DNA from: Rhynchopus sp. YZ270_cl-10
Lineage: Eukaryota > Euglenozoa > Diplonemea > Diplonemida > Diplonemidae
Assembly: GCA_964035575.1 (NCBI GenBank)
Contig: OZ037867.1
Coordinates: 62,001-126,000, forward strand
DNA: 64,000 nt
Direction: 5' to 3'
Both the position numbers and the translations under genes were made by a program. The notes beneath the pieces are model-generated. The model made no database searches, had not been told where the DNA came from, and saw only the letters and a program-made list of their open reading frames with translations. This document shows, piece by piece, positions 30,583 to 41,345 of the stretch (positions within the stretch are counted from its first letter, which is position 1; the number at the start of each line of letters is the position of its first letter).

Positions 30583-31650
30583 TGTGCAGTTCTGTGACCG
30601 AGTGTCAAAAAATGCAAGATTTGATAAGATGCCAACCTCACTCTCTCGTGCTGAGTCACCTTGATCACAAAGGGTTAGTAGAAATTGAAAACAGCCCGCA
30701 ATCCGAGGATATTACGTGAGTGACTTTAGGGACAGTGGAGCTTGCAGAGATGGCAACTACACTATTCCAACAATTTTTCAAAACTGAAGTTTTGACGTTG
30801 AGGAACCATAAAATATCACCGTATGCCTGGTGGTAGTGAGAAAAAATGGGGAGTTTTTTTTTTGGGTAGAAATAATGAAGGAGAAAAGTGGTACTATTTT
30901 TTTAATCGATGTGTTCTCTGTTTGTATTTTTTTTTTTTGGCCGCGCGAAGGGGCGAAAAAAAGGGGTGTTTTTTTTAGATGAACCTAAGCCTCTCGTGCT
31001 TAGTCACCTTTGAAAAAAAACTAACAATAAAAAAAAAAAAGAGAAGAAGGCAGGCAACAGAAGTAGCTTGTCATTTTTTCTCATTCTTTTTCCTTCTATT
31101 TTCTTTTTCAACTTTCTCGAGATATTGGTTCCCCAAAGAAAAAAAAAACGGCTTTTTTGAGGGGGGGTTTTTTTTTTTTGTCGGTAAAAAGATATTTTTT
31201 GAATTTGTGTTTATTTTTCTTGGGAAAGATAGTTTGAGCGCAAATAAAAAAGGGAGGGGAAAGGGATGGGTAAATGATTTTGCTTTTTTTTGGTATCAAC
31301 TCTGGATGTGTGGACAAGGGGAATAATCTTTTATTTTGCACTCTCTCATAAACTCTCCCTTGCACACATAACTCCAGAGTCTTTTTTGTAGTGTAAGTGA
31401 TCATCGCTTCATCCTTCTGCAGTGAAGAAGGAAAAGGCAAAAAACGCTCCTCGCTCTGTGCACACACACACACACACACCGGCACCCTTACACATACCAC
31501 CCTCTTTTGTTAAATGACCAAAACAGAACATACGAAACGGACTACACAGACACACGCTAGGGTGGGCTATACCTCCGTTCAGGCGTTACCCCCACTCTAT
31601 ATCCGTTACCACACGCTTCTTTCCCCCACCCTCTTCTTTGCACATGGCCC
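30583..31650. other. A/T-rich spacer with one hairpin repeat
   Basis: No gene is seen. T and A runs dominate 30840-31250, and a (CA)n tract lies at about 31462-31480. The family 1 hairpin copy is listed separately. Confidence 0.6.
30977..31010 (+). repeat. Family 1 hairpin repeat, CTAAGC stem
   Basis: AGATGAAC precedes a 6-bp stem CTAAGC/GCTTAG around the loop CTCTCGT, followed by TCACCTT; an outer TGA/TCA pairing extends it. Confidence 0.75.
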
Positions 31651-33007
31651 TTAGATGGGCCTCTCTGTGTCGAGGAGGTGGAGCAGGGTGGAATCGCGTA
31701 GGAGCTGTGCTATACTTTGTGAGACAGCGTCTGGGGGGATGGGGGTCACGAGGGCTGCTGGTGGGGTTGGGTTTGAGGTGTCGCTTGCGTCCGAGGGGCC
31801 GTTTGAGGAGGCGGAGGCTGATGCAGACGCAGACCCAGCACGCTCCTTACAGCATGCCGGCTGCAACGCCTGTGTCAAGGATGCGTTGCACACATCAGTA
31901 CGTACTCGGTTCAACGCAAGCGCGAGCTCTGAAATCAAACGAGGTGACGCTGCTAAAATACTACGCAAAGACTTCGGGATCTGAATATGAGGGATATTGT
32001 GTGGGAAGAGGAGGGTAGAAAGTAGAGAGAACCCTTTGAATGGCATACCTCGATCTGCACCCCAAGCACCCCAATAGCGGCGCTCTGTGCCACCAAGGTG
32101 GCAGGCGCTTGAGGTGGCCGCTGCAGCTCGCCGTCCTCTGTCTTCTGCCAGAAGCCGTTGTCGCGTTCGCCTGGTGCAGGGAAGGAGACGCCGAAGCGCT
32201 TGCCGCCCTTGCCTGGGGTGACGCTTTGCAGCATCCCGCCAAGGCGTGTCTCGACTGCGCTGCGGACCTTGTCGTATAGCATGGGGGAGTGGTGCCGCAG
32301 GGCCTGTGGTGGGGTGGTTGTGTTGTGTGATGAAGAAGAGGGCAGTAGCATACCTCCAAGCCTATGTCGACGGAGGGCCCAGAGCGGTCCTTCTTCCCGT
32401 GGATGTCGAAGTGGACGCACCCTGTAGTGTCTCCTTGGAACTTCTTCGCAAACATATGCAGTGAGTGGTGCCACTCCGAGGTGCGCATCTCCGCTGAGTG
32501 CAGGTAGTTCGGGTCAAGCCCCTCGCGTGCGTCCTTCAGTGACCGTGCGTTCCACACAACAAGCGACGCCTGCCCACGCAGCGCAGTAGAGTCGAACATC
32601 CGCAGGATCAGCTCCGTTGTGAAGAGCTCCCTTCTGTGCAGACGCCGCCCCGTGATGCCACGCACCCATGCCCAGGTCCCTTCCCGCCACACCTCTTTGC
32701 CGTGCGGTGCTGTCAACAGGATGGGCCCCTCCAGGACAAGACACACAGGGGCAAGGGGCAGGGGTGGTATGGAGGCAGACCTGCTGCTGGTCGTGCTCCG
32801 TGATCGTGTGCGTGTCGCTGTCGCACTGCAGGGGGAACGCCGCCGTCCTGTTGTGACGGCAGCGCTTGCCCTGCGTGCGTAGATGCACATCATCGGCTTG
32901 CCCTGGATGCTTGTCCCGCTCGCGTACTTGACCAGCGAGGACGTCACGCACACTGCTGCCTGCTGCCCCGCAGCTCGCGCAGCCGCACCCTTCTCAGAGG
33001 ACTCCAT
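31651..33007 (-). CDS. N-formylglutamate amidohydrolase-like protein, multi-exon
   Basis: Four exons read clearly: 32781 upward, 32728-32354, 32303-32049 and 31980-31651, with introns of 52 nt (GTCTGC), 50 nt (GTATGC) and 68 nt (GTATGC). Family landmarks are PILLTAPHGKEV, a second VHFDIHGKKD and the late LGVQIEIPKSLR segment typical of the N-formylglutamate amidohydrolase fold, a zinc-type hydrolase. The C-terminus is Ala/Ser-rich. The first exon is unresolved: from the likely start MESSEKGAAARAAG (33007) to the donor at 32780 the frame must shift once, so a further small intron (62-83 nt would fit) or a sequence error lies between 32860 and 32960. A pyrimidine tract plus CAG at about 33080 suits a trans-splice site. 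Substrate is unknown. Confidence 0.7.
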
Positions 33008-33533
33008 CTCACGCACGCTGTCTTGAGGGTGCAATTGTTGTGTGTACCACCCCACCCAGATGGGCCCCTCCGACTGACTCCCTGAGGGGGGCTTGGATAA
33101 GAGGGGGAAAGGGAGGAAATGTGCACGTCTGTGTCGACAAAGGGTCAAAAAAGGAGCATGGCAATGTGAGCAACTTGGTTATAACAGGCTTTCGGCGGAC
33201 CAATATTTGAAAGGATCAGCACGCCAGGGAGTTAGCAGAGGGTTATGGGGGGGGGGGGGGGGGGAATGGGGCGATCAGGGAGTATGGGTTCTTGGTAACA
33301 AGACACCCACGACACACCCGACGTTGTTTTGAAGAGAAACAAGAGGTAGGAAGAACCCCTTCCAGCTGTTGGTCCTCAAAAGCAGAAAAAGCAGAAAAAA
33401 ACATGAGTATACCCCCTACCCCGACTGCATACACAGTCCTGAATACGATGTGAACCTTTTCCTCCCGCTCAATGCAGGGCACGTCGGCATGCCATATTTT
33501 TGTCTTTTTTTGAGAGACAGGAAACAGGATCCA
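33008..33533. other. Spacer, no gene recognised
   Basis: Holds a G run of about 17 bases near 33247-33263 and the 5' flank of the hydrolase gene. Nothing else is recognised. Confidence 0.5.
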
Positions 33534-33989
33534 TCACATCTCTCTCTTGCCACCCTCTGGCACCACACCCTTCTCTACACCCGTTGCCTCAGCAGTCTGC
33601 TCCGTGAAGCTGCTCGGGAGGTGTCCTGCCAGCGCGTCCTTCAGCATGAACTCTGTGAGCAGCATTCTGTGGAGCTTCGACACCACTGCCTCGTCTGTGG
33701 TGTGCAGCTGTGGGCCGCCCCCACAGGCTGTCACCTCAAGGGTGGCCAGCAGGGCGGGCACACGCACGGTGTACGCGGCACTCCCCTCCTTCGCAGGACA
33801 CTGCACCTCAACAACGTTGCTCGCACCCACGAGCGGCACCCCACTTTGCACATCGCTGCTTGCACCCACCACTTCAGCTATCGCAGCGAGCACGCGTCCT
33901 CCATTCGCAGACCGTACCGCAACCTGCACACTGCTGTCCCGACCCCCCCGCAGCCCTTTCCGTGTTATGACAATCACATCAGAAGGCAT
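33534..33989 (-). CDS. Small protein of unknown function
   Basis: The 151-residue frame starts MPSDVIVITRKGLRGGRDSS at 33989; the frame continues upstream but that part is T-rich and not protein-like. The product has alternating strands (VQVAVRSANGGRVLAAIAEV, AAYTVRVPALLATLEV) and an ordinary coding composition. No family is recognised. A GATTCAG lies 10 bases before the ATG. Confidence 0.55.
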   Translation of the reverse strand: MPSDVIVITRKGLRGGRDSSVQVAVRSANGGRVLAAIAEVVGASSDVQSGVPLVGASNVVEVQCPAKEGSAAYTVRVPALLATLEVTACGGGPQLHTTDEAVVSKLHRMLLTEFMLKDALAGHLPSSFTEQTAEATGVEKGVVPEGGKREM

Positions 33990-35390
33990 AGGAAAGGAGC
34001 TGAATCGTCCCCAAAGAGTGTTTAGAAGAGATTGATTCAATTCACTGTTAAAAAGAAAGTTGGAAGGGGGAGAAAAGTGTCTAAGAAAATGTGTATAAAT
34101 AAGTCTGAGGGACAGAGGCAGGTTAATATGGAGGGGCGGGAAGAGGGGGAGATGAAGTAGGGTGAAATGAAATCCCTTTCCATTATTCCATTTGAGACGT
34201 CTGTTTAGTCGCATCCATCCGATAGGACAAGAAACGTATAGAGTGACCGCGACTGTGATCACTGAAAGGATGGGCATGTACGACCCTAGCGGCCGCCGTA
34301 CAGACCCTTCAAAAAGGCCCCTCCAACACCAGGGAAGGAGCCACAATCATCATATGACCTCTCCAGACACAGCCCCCACATCAACACGAACATTATGTGC
34401 ACAAGGCAAGAAGGGGACTATCACTAATCCCAGAGAAACATTGTTCAGGTTCACAACCATTTCCAGATGACCCACCTCGCCCCCATGGGTTATCCCCCCT
34501 AAGACAAGCATGAGAAAGTACACAATGACCACTGATATGGTTCAAAGATCTACAGGACAAAGCACTGCATCCACGCCGTGGAGTGCGGATAGGCGGAGTA
34601 CACTAGGAATCGGGAAGACGTCGTAACATCGAAGAATATGGGGGGAAGGAGAAAAAATAAAAAAGAGTCGCATTTTTTTTTTCTTCCTCATTCGAGAAAA
34701 CTCTTAGGGTTAAAAAGAAATGAAAAGAAAAACAGCAATTTACCAGGCAAAAAAAAGGGGGGTTTTATTGTGGCAGATGTGTGGCGCACGGAGGGGTAGG
34801 TCATTAGCTCGGATGAACGAATGAGCGGGGGGGGGGGAGAAGGTATGGTCCTAAGAACCCCCTTGGGGCTAATAGGGTCTGTCCTCAATGTAGGCCGAAG
34901 CCTTTTTGTACTACAGAAGGTATAGTTAGCCGTCCTCAACCCTTGAGAGCAGCTTTTATTGAAATACCCCTTTTTCACCAGGGCTAAGTTTCTCGCGAGT
35001 GTGTGGAACACCCTCTGGTACTTCCTTCCTGTTTGCAAGGGGGTTTATTTGTAGGTTACGGTTTTTGAGGCCGCCCTTTTGTGGTAAATGATGAAGTGTG
35101 GTGGAGGGAAACGAATAGGCGGGTTGAACGGTATCGGCACGTATGCCCTGCAACGCCGTTTTTTTTTAAATGAGATTAGCAAATTTGGTGTTATGGGGAA
35201 ACAAAAAAATGTGAAAAAAAAATGAAAAAGAATTTTAAACGACCTGTGATGGGGCACCACTCCCCTTGCACAAAACGACCTCGCCCAGAAGATTGAAGTT
35301 CGCATGGCACCTCAACAAAAGAAAGGAACAGGGGTCGGAGCAAAGGCTTGGTGCTTCCATATTTGGACGTCAAAAAAAAAAAAAAATTGC

Positions 35391-35430
35391 CTTGAAATAC
35401 AAAGCCCTCTCGTGACAGTGTACCTTGAAG
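35391..35430 (+). repeat. Family 2 repeat, 5' fragment
   Basis: TTGAAATACAAAGCCCTCTC followed by GTGACAGTGTACCTTG matches the head of the full copies at 50245 and 51622. Confidence 0.7.
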
Positions 35431-35464
35431 AAAAAAGAAGGTGGTTTGTAAATGTAGATAATTC

Positions 35465-35555
35465 TGAGTACCTCGTGATCAGTCTGATTAGATTACTTAA
35501 TGTTTTGAACATTGGTTATTCATCAATCTCGAGTACCTCGTGATCAGTCACCTAA
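35465..35555 (+). repeat. Direct repeat GAGTACCTCGTGATCAGTC
   Basis: The 19-base unit occurs twice, about 65 bases apart; the second copy ends CAGTCACCT like family 1. Inside it GATC and the CTCGTG segment suggest a diverged family 1 hairpin. Confidence 0.6.
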
Positions 35556-35602
35556 AGAAAAGTAGTCCGGGTATTGTACGTTCGCACTGCCGGAAAACCT
35601 GA

Positions 35603-35634
35603 AAGATGAATGTACCTCTCGTGCACACCCATCC
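35603..35634 (+). repeat. Family 1 hairpin repeat, TGTAC stem
   Basis: AAGATGAATGTACCTCTCGT then GCACACCCATCC: loop CTCTCGT is kept, the stem differs from the CTAAGC type and an outer GATG/CATC pair closes it. Confidence 0.65.
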
Positions 35635-36309
35635 AAAGAAGGAAGTTCAAAACAAAAAAAAAACCTGCACCCATTCTCACAAAACAGCAGAATGGGTGCT
35701 ATACACAATCTAGAGTACGACACGCAAGAAGCAGGACGAGCCCCACTATATTTTATTAGAGAAAACGTTAGGCCGATGCCACTCACAAAAATAGGCAAAA
35801 AATATCCCCTCGCAGGAAATTGCCCCCCCACCACCACCATGGTACTTTTACTAAAAATTAACAAACGCATTCACGATAAAATCATCACTGCACAATGTAG
35901 AAACATCAGCAGGAACAAAAGCCACCCTCTCTCCATTATTACTTTCTCCACTTTAATTATCAGCCAACCCACGAGGTGGGGTTAGACTAGACGCAACTGA
36001 GAGCACTTACAAGATGATCTCATCCCACAACGCGACAACGCAACGTTTTTAGGGAACAATTAACCATCGTTGATAGAGCACCCGTCTTGATGTTTGACCC
36101 ACAGCCACTATGATATTACGCCATCACGAAAAAAAAATCGTGGCACCTTACAACCCCCTACTTTGACGGATCTGAGGCAGTAAACCCGACATCAAGGCCA
36201 GCAATAGTAGCGCCGTCATAAAGTAGTATTGCCGTATGCTTACCTTCTCCCGGCTGGACAGAGTTAGGATACTGACACATCGACAGACCATTTTTTTCTT
36301 CTTTTTTGT

Positions 36310-39300
36310 TCACCGTCTTTGCGGCGGAAGCCCTGCAAGCGGGGTGCTGAGGTACGGTCCTTCTATGAACGTATCCCTTGGTGTGCCCCCTGTTATGTGC
36401 ACAGAAGAGTAATCTGGCGGTGGTGGTGGTTGGGAAAGCACTTGCGTGCTGGCGGACCTATGCAGGGTGCTGCTTGAGGCCTCCCTCAGCAACCCTCTCT
36501 CCGACCCAGCAGTGCTCATCTCAAAGCGCACATCCAATGAGTCCTGAGGCGGTGTCATCACTCTACGTATTGGGGAGGCAACAGACCCCGTACTCCGCAG
36601 GATGTCGTGCGTCACGTGGTAGCCATCAAAAAACGCTTTTAGGTCCTTCAACAGCCCGTCCCGTGTGTGTCCTGGTGGTGGCAAGCGTATGCTCCGCTCG
36701 GTTTCAGGGAAGGAGAGGAAGTCGCCTGTGTGGTGCACCTCCTGGAAGGAGGGTCTGTGGGAGTCGCCTAGCTTGTAGACAGCACGGCCAGAGGGGAGGC
36801 CTGCAATGGTCACGACACGGCCTTTGTTGCCTTCGACAAAACGGAGCACCTCAGGGCGTGACAGTGCTGCAATCTCACCGCGAGACAGCACCACGCTGCC
36901 ACTTAAAACAGAAAGCGTCGGACTACGCGGCTCGCTGACCGCATCAGGAAATCTTCTTGACTGCACAACACGCCCTGCAAGGGTTGGTGACATCTGCCTT
37001 GGTGAACTACACCTGGGTGATCCCTGCCGGGGCGACACCTGCCCCTGAGAGGCCTGCGTGAAGCGTCCTGTGTCTCGCCTTGGCGAAGGCGAGCTGGTGC
37101 GCTCCTCCATGGCGTCCAGTTGTAGTGGCGGTGGTGCAGGGAACTGCCTAATGGGGCGCCCACGCCCAGGGCCTTTGTGTGGGGAGACGATGGGCTGCTG
37201 GGAGGGTGGTGGTGCCGTGCCGTGTGGGCGTGAGAGTGGTATGGTGGAGTGGCGTGGTGGTGGGTTGTCCATCACCTCGGTCTTTGGTGTGTCCTCGAGC
37301 TCAAGTGCAGCAGGCTCGCGTGAGTGGAGTGTGCGCCGACCACGTTTATTGTCTAAATCATAAGCACGCTTCGCAAGGAAAAAGCACGCACATAGACAGC
37401 TGCAGCCGAGGATGATCAGGACTGCTGCCCACCAAGGGAATCTGTGATGGGGTGGTGTGGGGGTTGGGCAGGGGAGTGATGGTATCTGGCATACTCCTCT
37501 GTGCTGCCGTTGTCCGACGTGGTGACACCGTTGCACGTCTCGGAGCAGCCCAGCCCTGCAAGCAGGTCGTTGCAGCAGTACGTGCGTATGGGGGTGCATG
37601 TGTCCACTCTCTGTGTGGTGTGAACATGAGTGAGGGGTGGTGGTAGTGGCATACTCTGAACGGCGCCATGCAGACAAGGAACTCCGCAAAGCACTGCGAA
37701 CGTGCCGCACACGACGCGTTCCCGTATGTGCACTCGTTGGTCACAGCGTTCAGGACGGACCCTCCGCCTTGGCAGCTGCAGCGGGTCTGTGGAAAAAGGG
37801 GAGTGAAGTGGTGGGGTTTGAGTTGTTTAGCTAGTTGCGTAGTGGGCACCTATGCAAGCTCACTATCCTCTTCCACAAGACATACCTCTTCGCAGGCCAA
37901 GTAGGCATCCTTCGTGGGCTCGCAGAGGGTAGCGTCGTCAAGCTGCACTGCACAGGACGGGCTGTGCTCGCAACTGTTGCCTTGGAAGCCGTTCTCGCAG
38001 CTACATTGGCAGTACGGGCGGAGGCCCAGCGCTCTCCCTTGCGCATTGCAGTCGGCAGGTGTACATGGCACTGTGATGCTTGCGTCGACACCGTCTACAG
38101 TAGCACCGCCTGTGTGCCGCGTGTCGAGGCCCACACCGCTGCCCCAGAGGGCCTGCACAGCATCCAAGGAGATGTCATCGCCGGCCACCGCTGCCAGCAC
38201 TGTTGAGAGGAGCTCGTGTGCACGCACTGTGCCCGCAGCTTCCAGCACGACCCCCGCCACCACAGACCCCGCAGTGAGCCCAGACACACCGCACCGCTCA
38301 TAAGCGTACAGCCCAAGCGTAGCCGCCAGGTCGCTGCACACTGCATCCGAGATGCCGTCTCTTTGTGCGGACGACAGCGCATCCAGGCTGACACCCGTGT
38401 AGCGCAGTTTAAACGCAGCAACGGCGCTCACGATGCATGTCTGATCTGCAGAGTGCAGCTTCCCTGGTGGGCACGCAAAGGTTGCTGTCGCTGTCGCTGT
38501 GGGCAGTGTCGCGCTCCCTGTGTACGTCGCCGTGTCTGTGGCTGAAGGCAACGTCAACGATGTGGAGCGTGTCTTCGACCGCAGTGTCTTTGTGGTGGAC
38601 GGTGGCAGCGTCTGACTCTGGGTTCGCAGCGTCGTGCTAGCGGACCTGGTGCGAAGCGACGCTGAGCGCGACGCAGTGGGCAGCGTCACACTCCACGACC
38701 GGGACAGACTCGTGGAGGCACTCTGTGTACGCATTGTCAACGACGCAGACGGGCTTGGCAACGACTCAGACCTGGTTGCACTGGGGAGTGTAGCGGACCC
38801 TGTTGCAGAAGGCAGCGTCATCGATGCTGACGCTGTACCGCTTGGCAGCGTCATCGACAGCGTCCCCGTCGGCAGCGACAACGACTGCGACGCTGTGCCC
38901 AATGTCTTCGACCCTGTTGCGGTCGGCAGCGTCAACGACGACGACATCGTCACAGACCCACTCCACGTTGCACTGCGCGACCTGCTGCCCGACACCGACC
39001 TGCTCACTGTCGCGGACCTACTGTACGTCACACTACCCGACCTGCTGAATGTCACAGACCCGCTCTCCGTGCGCGAGCCACTCTGCGTAGCTGACATGCT
39101 GCGTGACATCGTCCCTGACTTCGAACCTGACACACTACGCGACACAGAATAAGACGCACTGCGCGACTGCGTCACCGACGCACTGCTGGACGCTGTCGGC
39201 AGCGAGAGGGAGGTACTGTCTGTCTGCGACCTGCTCTCCGTGGCGGAAGGCAGCGTGAAGCTGGAGGACTCTGTCCGGGAGCGGAGCGACTCTGACAGCG

Positions 39301-39544
39301 TTGACGAAGGAAGCGTCATGGAGACGCTCCGACTGCTGCTTTGGGTGCGTGACGTCACTAATGTCACGCTGCCTGAACGCGATGCGGACACCGATACAGA
39401 TTCTGATGCAGACACAGACACAGACGCAGACGCGGACGTAGATGCAGATGCAGTACTAGAAAGAGACTGCGCCTCCACACGGAACTGAGGAAAACACAAC
39501 ACAGCACATTGCGCCAGCACCGCTGCGCTTAAGAAACTCCTCAT
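36310..39544 (-). CDS. Mucin-like type I membrane glycoprotein, four exons
   Basis: Exons: 39544-37886, 37786-37655, 37610-37495 and 37441-36310, for 1012 residues; introns are 99, 44 and 53 nt, each starting GTATG. The start MRSFLSAAVLAQCAVLCFPQ is a signal peptide. Residues about 26-355 are almost wholly Ser/Thr/Ala/Arg with recurring SASxS, LPSAT and SRS motifs, a likely O-glycosylated stalk. Then come a Cys-containing globular part, an EGF-like segment (YCQCSCENGFQGNSC), two more Cys-rich exons (TRCSCQGGGSVLNAV; TYCCNDLLAGLGCSETC), a membrane span (WWAAVLIILGCSCLCACFFL) and a 350-residue Pro/Ser/Arg-rich cytoplasmic tail. It is a cell-surface protein, possibly adhesive or flagellar. Exon borders coincide with module borders. 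Ligand unknown. Confidence 0.88.
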
Positions 39545-39873
39545 AGTATTACCGAATTAATTGCGAAAAAAATAATAATGTGTAAATGGCAAAACGGAAC
39601 GAACGAAGCTTTAGGGAGCCAAGGGGATAGGCGCGACAGAGTTTCGCACCACACTTCGGACACAACACAACACAACACACACACACACAGCTCACAGCTC
39701 ACAGCTCACTGGGCAATGCTCCGCCCTCAGGAACTACCCACACCTGCTTTTCAAAAACACACACACCCAAAGCTTCAAAAAGTGACCAATAGGCCTGTAG
39801 GAGGGTTTGTTAGTGGTGGGGTGGTGGTGGTGGTCGTGAGAGATGGGTAGGGGAGAGGTCGGGTTTTCAGACA
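39545..39873. other. Spacer upstream of the mucin-like gene
   Basis: Contains an (AC)n tract near 39668-39690 and no gene. Confidence 0.5.
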
Positions 39874-40231
39874 GCCTTAGATGTGGTAGACAGTTTCTCA
39901 GGCTCCCTCTCCATAACACGTAGTGGCCAGAAGTTACTATTTCTCTTCGCTGCCTCAGCAGTGTTGCTATTTGGGCAATTTGCGCGCCTGCTGCCATCCT
40001 TAGATGTGGTAGCCAGTTTCTCAGGCTCCCTCTCCATAACACGTAGTGGCCAGAAGTTACTATTTCTCTTCGCTGCCTCAGCAGTGTTGCTATTTGGGCA
40101 ATTTGCGCCGCCTGCTGCCATCCTTAGATGTGGTAGCCAGTTTCTCAGGCTCCCTCTCCGGAATCGAACCCTAATTCCCCGTTACCCGTTACAGCCACGG
40201 TAGTCCACTACACTACCGTCAAAAGCTGATA
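39874..40231 (-). pseudogene. Small-subunit (18S) rRNA fragment with internal tandem copies
   Basis: Minus-strand sequence from 40231 down reads TATCAGCTTTTGACGGTAG, GGGGAATTAGGGTTCGATTC, CCGGAGAGGGAGCCTGAGAA, CTACCACATCTAAGG and GGCAGCAGGCGCGCAAATTG, the universal 5' domain of eukaryotic 18S rRNA. It continues GAGGCAGCGAAGAGAAATAG, the euglenozoan form. From the GGAGAGGGAGCC point the segment restarts twice, giving tandem units of 123-124 bp plus a partial third. Only about 230 bases of the roughly 2-kb gene are present, so it is a relic and not functional. Confidence 0.93.
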
Positions 40232-40252
40232 CTTTTGTTGTGATATAAAAGA

Positions 40253-40378
40253 GTTGACTTAAAGAAATGCAACAGCGCGCTCGTGAACAGTGTACCTTTG
40301 GTAAATGACCGGTACCGGGGGTGGTTTACACCCCAACCAAGCAGTTCTACATCCATTTCGTGGTTTACATCGGATAAA
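40253..40378 (+). repeat. Family 2 repeat, full-length copy
   Basis: Runs from GACTTAAAGAAATGCAACAG through ACAGTGTACCTTTGGTA and ACACCCCAACCAAGCAGTTC to TTTCGTGGTTTACATCGGAT. It abuts the rRNA relic. Confidence 0.75.
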
Positions 40379-40903
40379 AAGGGTTAGGGCAGTCTTTTTT
40401 GATGTTGCTTTCGCTTCTAAATGTGTTGTATTTTTCTGCTTCAAGAAAAAGGGGGGAGAAAAATTGATAAAAACGGACCTAAGTTTCTGCGTGCCACCAA
40501 AAAAAGTATCCTCGAAAAGCTTGAGGTTAAACCTGACATTTTTCTAATACCACACAAATGTGAGGGGCGTCAAGAAAAACCCTTTTAGTGTATCTTCTGA
40601 GGATGGGGGACACACCCCTTTGTTGTCCTGCACTGTTGGTTGTGTGGGTTGTTCTAGGGGGGAGTGCAGGACGAACGCATGGGCAAAAACTAAAGCAAAA
40701 AAGAAAATAAAGGAGATACAATGCAAGCGAGGCCCACTGCGCCTGAAAATAGGCATGTCTGCAAAATCTCTCTGAGGCATGGCTGATACGTACTCATACG
40801 TACCAATCACTGCTCAGGCTAGTGTTAGTACACCTCAAGCCAGGCCTTTAGCGAGACCGATTCCGCCTTGTTGCATTGTATGAAAAGAAAGAAAAGTTTA
40901 TAA

Positions 40904-40937
40904 AGATGACCCTAAGCCTCTCGTGCTTAGTGACCTT
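40904..40937 (+). repeat. Family 1 hairpin repeat, CTAAGC stem
   Basis: Preceded by AAAGTTTATAAAGATGACC; stem CTAAGC/GCTTAG, loop CTCTCGT, then TGACCTTC. Confidence 0.75.
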
Positions 40938-41211
40938 CAAAAAGGAAAGTTAAAGAAAAGTTGGTAATGTGAACTTAAGCTTCGCGAGCTTCGTCACTTT
41001 GACAAAAAAAAAAAGGGAGGGGTGGTGGTGGTGGTGGTGAAGTACTAATGTCGACGTAGGCGCTCTCCACTGTGTTAATAATAAGACTGAAAGATGAATT
41101 CGGTTGAGGAACAAAAAAAAAAGAAAAAAAACAGATTTCGTGTACGTTCCAATCAAAGACCAGAAAAGCATACAAAAAACGTTCAACGATACATCAAGAA
41201 AGAAAACTTAA

Positions 41212-41239
41212 AGAATGAATGCGCCTCTCGTGCACATCT
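41212..41239 (+). repeat. Family 1 hairpin repeat, TGCGC stem
   Basis: GAATGAATGCGCCTCTCGTG then CACATCT; the stem TGCGC/GCACA has one wobble-type mismatch around loop CTCTCGT. Confidence 0.65.
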
Positions 41240-41311
41240 AAGAAAAGAAGTTGAAACGCGAAACGTCTTACCATTCGTAGGACGCAGTCACTGACAGAAA
41301 AGTGTACTATT

Positions 41312-41345
41312 AGATGCACCTAAGCCTCTCCTGCTTGGGCACCTT
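41312..41345 (+). repeat. Family 1 hairpin repeat, variant loop
   Basis: AGATGCACCTAAGCCTCTCC then TGCTTGGGCACCTTC; loop CTCTCCT and one stem change. Confidence 0.65.

Larger units (their letters stand above)
33990..36309. other. Gene desert with hairpin repeats
   Basis: No gene is seen in 2.3 kb. Repeats: a family 2 fragment (35391-35430), two copies of GAGTACCTCGTGATCAGTC 65 bases apart (35465 and 35530) and a family 1 copy (35603-35634). Confidence 0.6.

Noticed and set aside
30977-31010. Anticodon arm of tRNA-Glu (loop CTCTCGT resembles CT-CTC-R-N)
   Set aside because: No other tRNA arm is near any copy, the base after the anticodon varies in type, and stems of 5 or 6 bp occur. It remains an unexplained hairpin family.
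30977-31010. Hammerhead ribozyme core suggested by GATGA near the hairpin
   Set aside because: The conserved GAAA and cleavage-site segments are absent.
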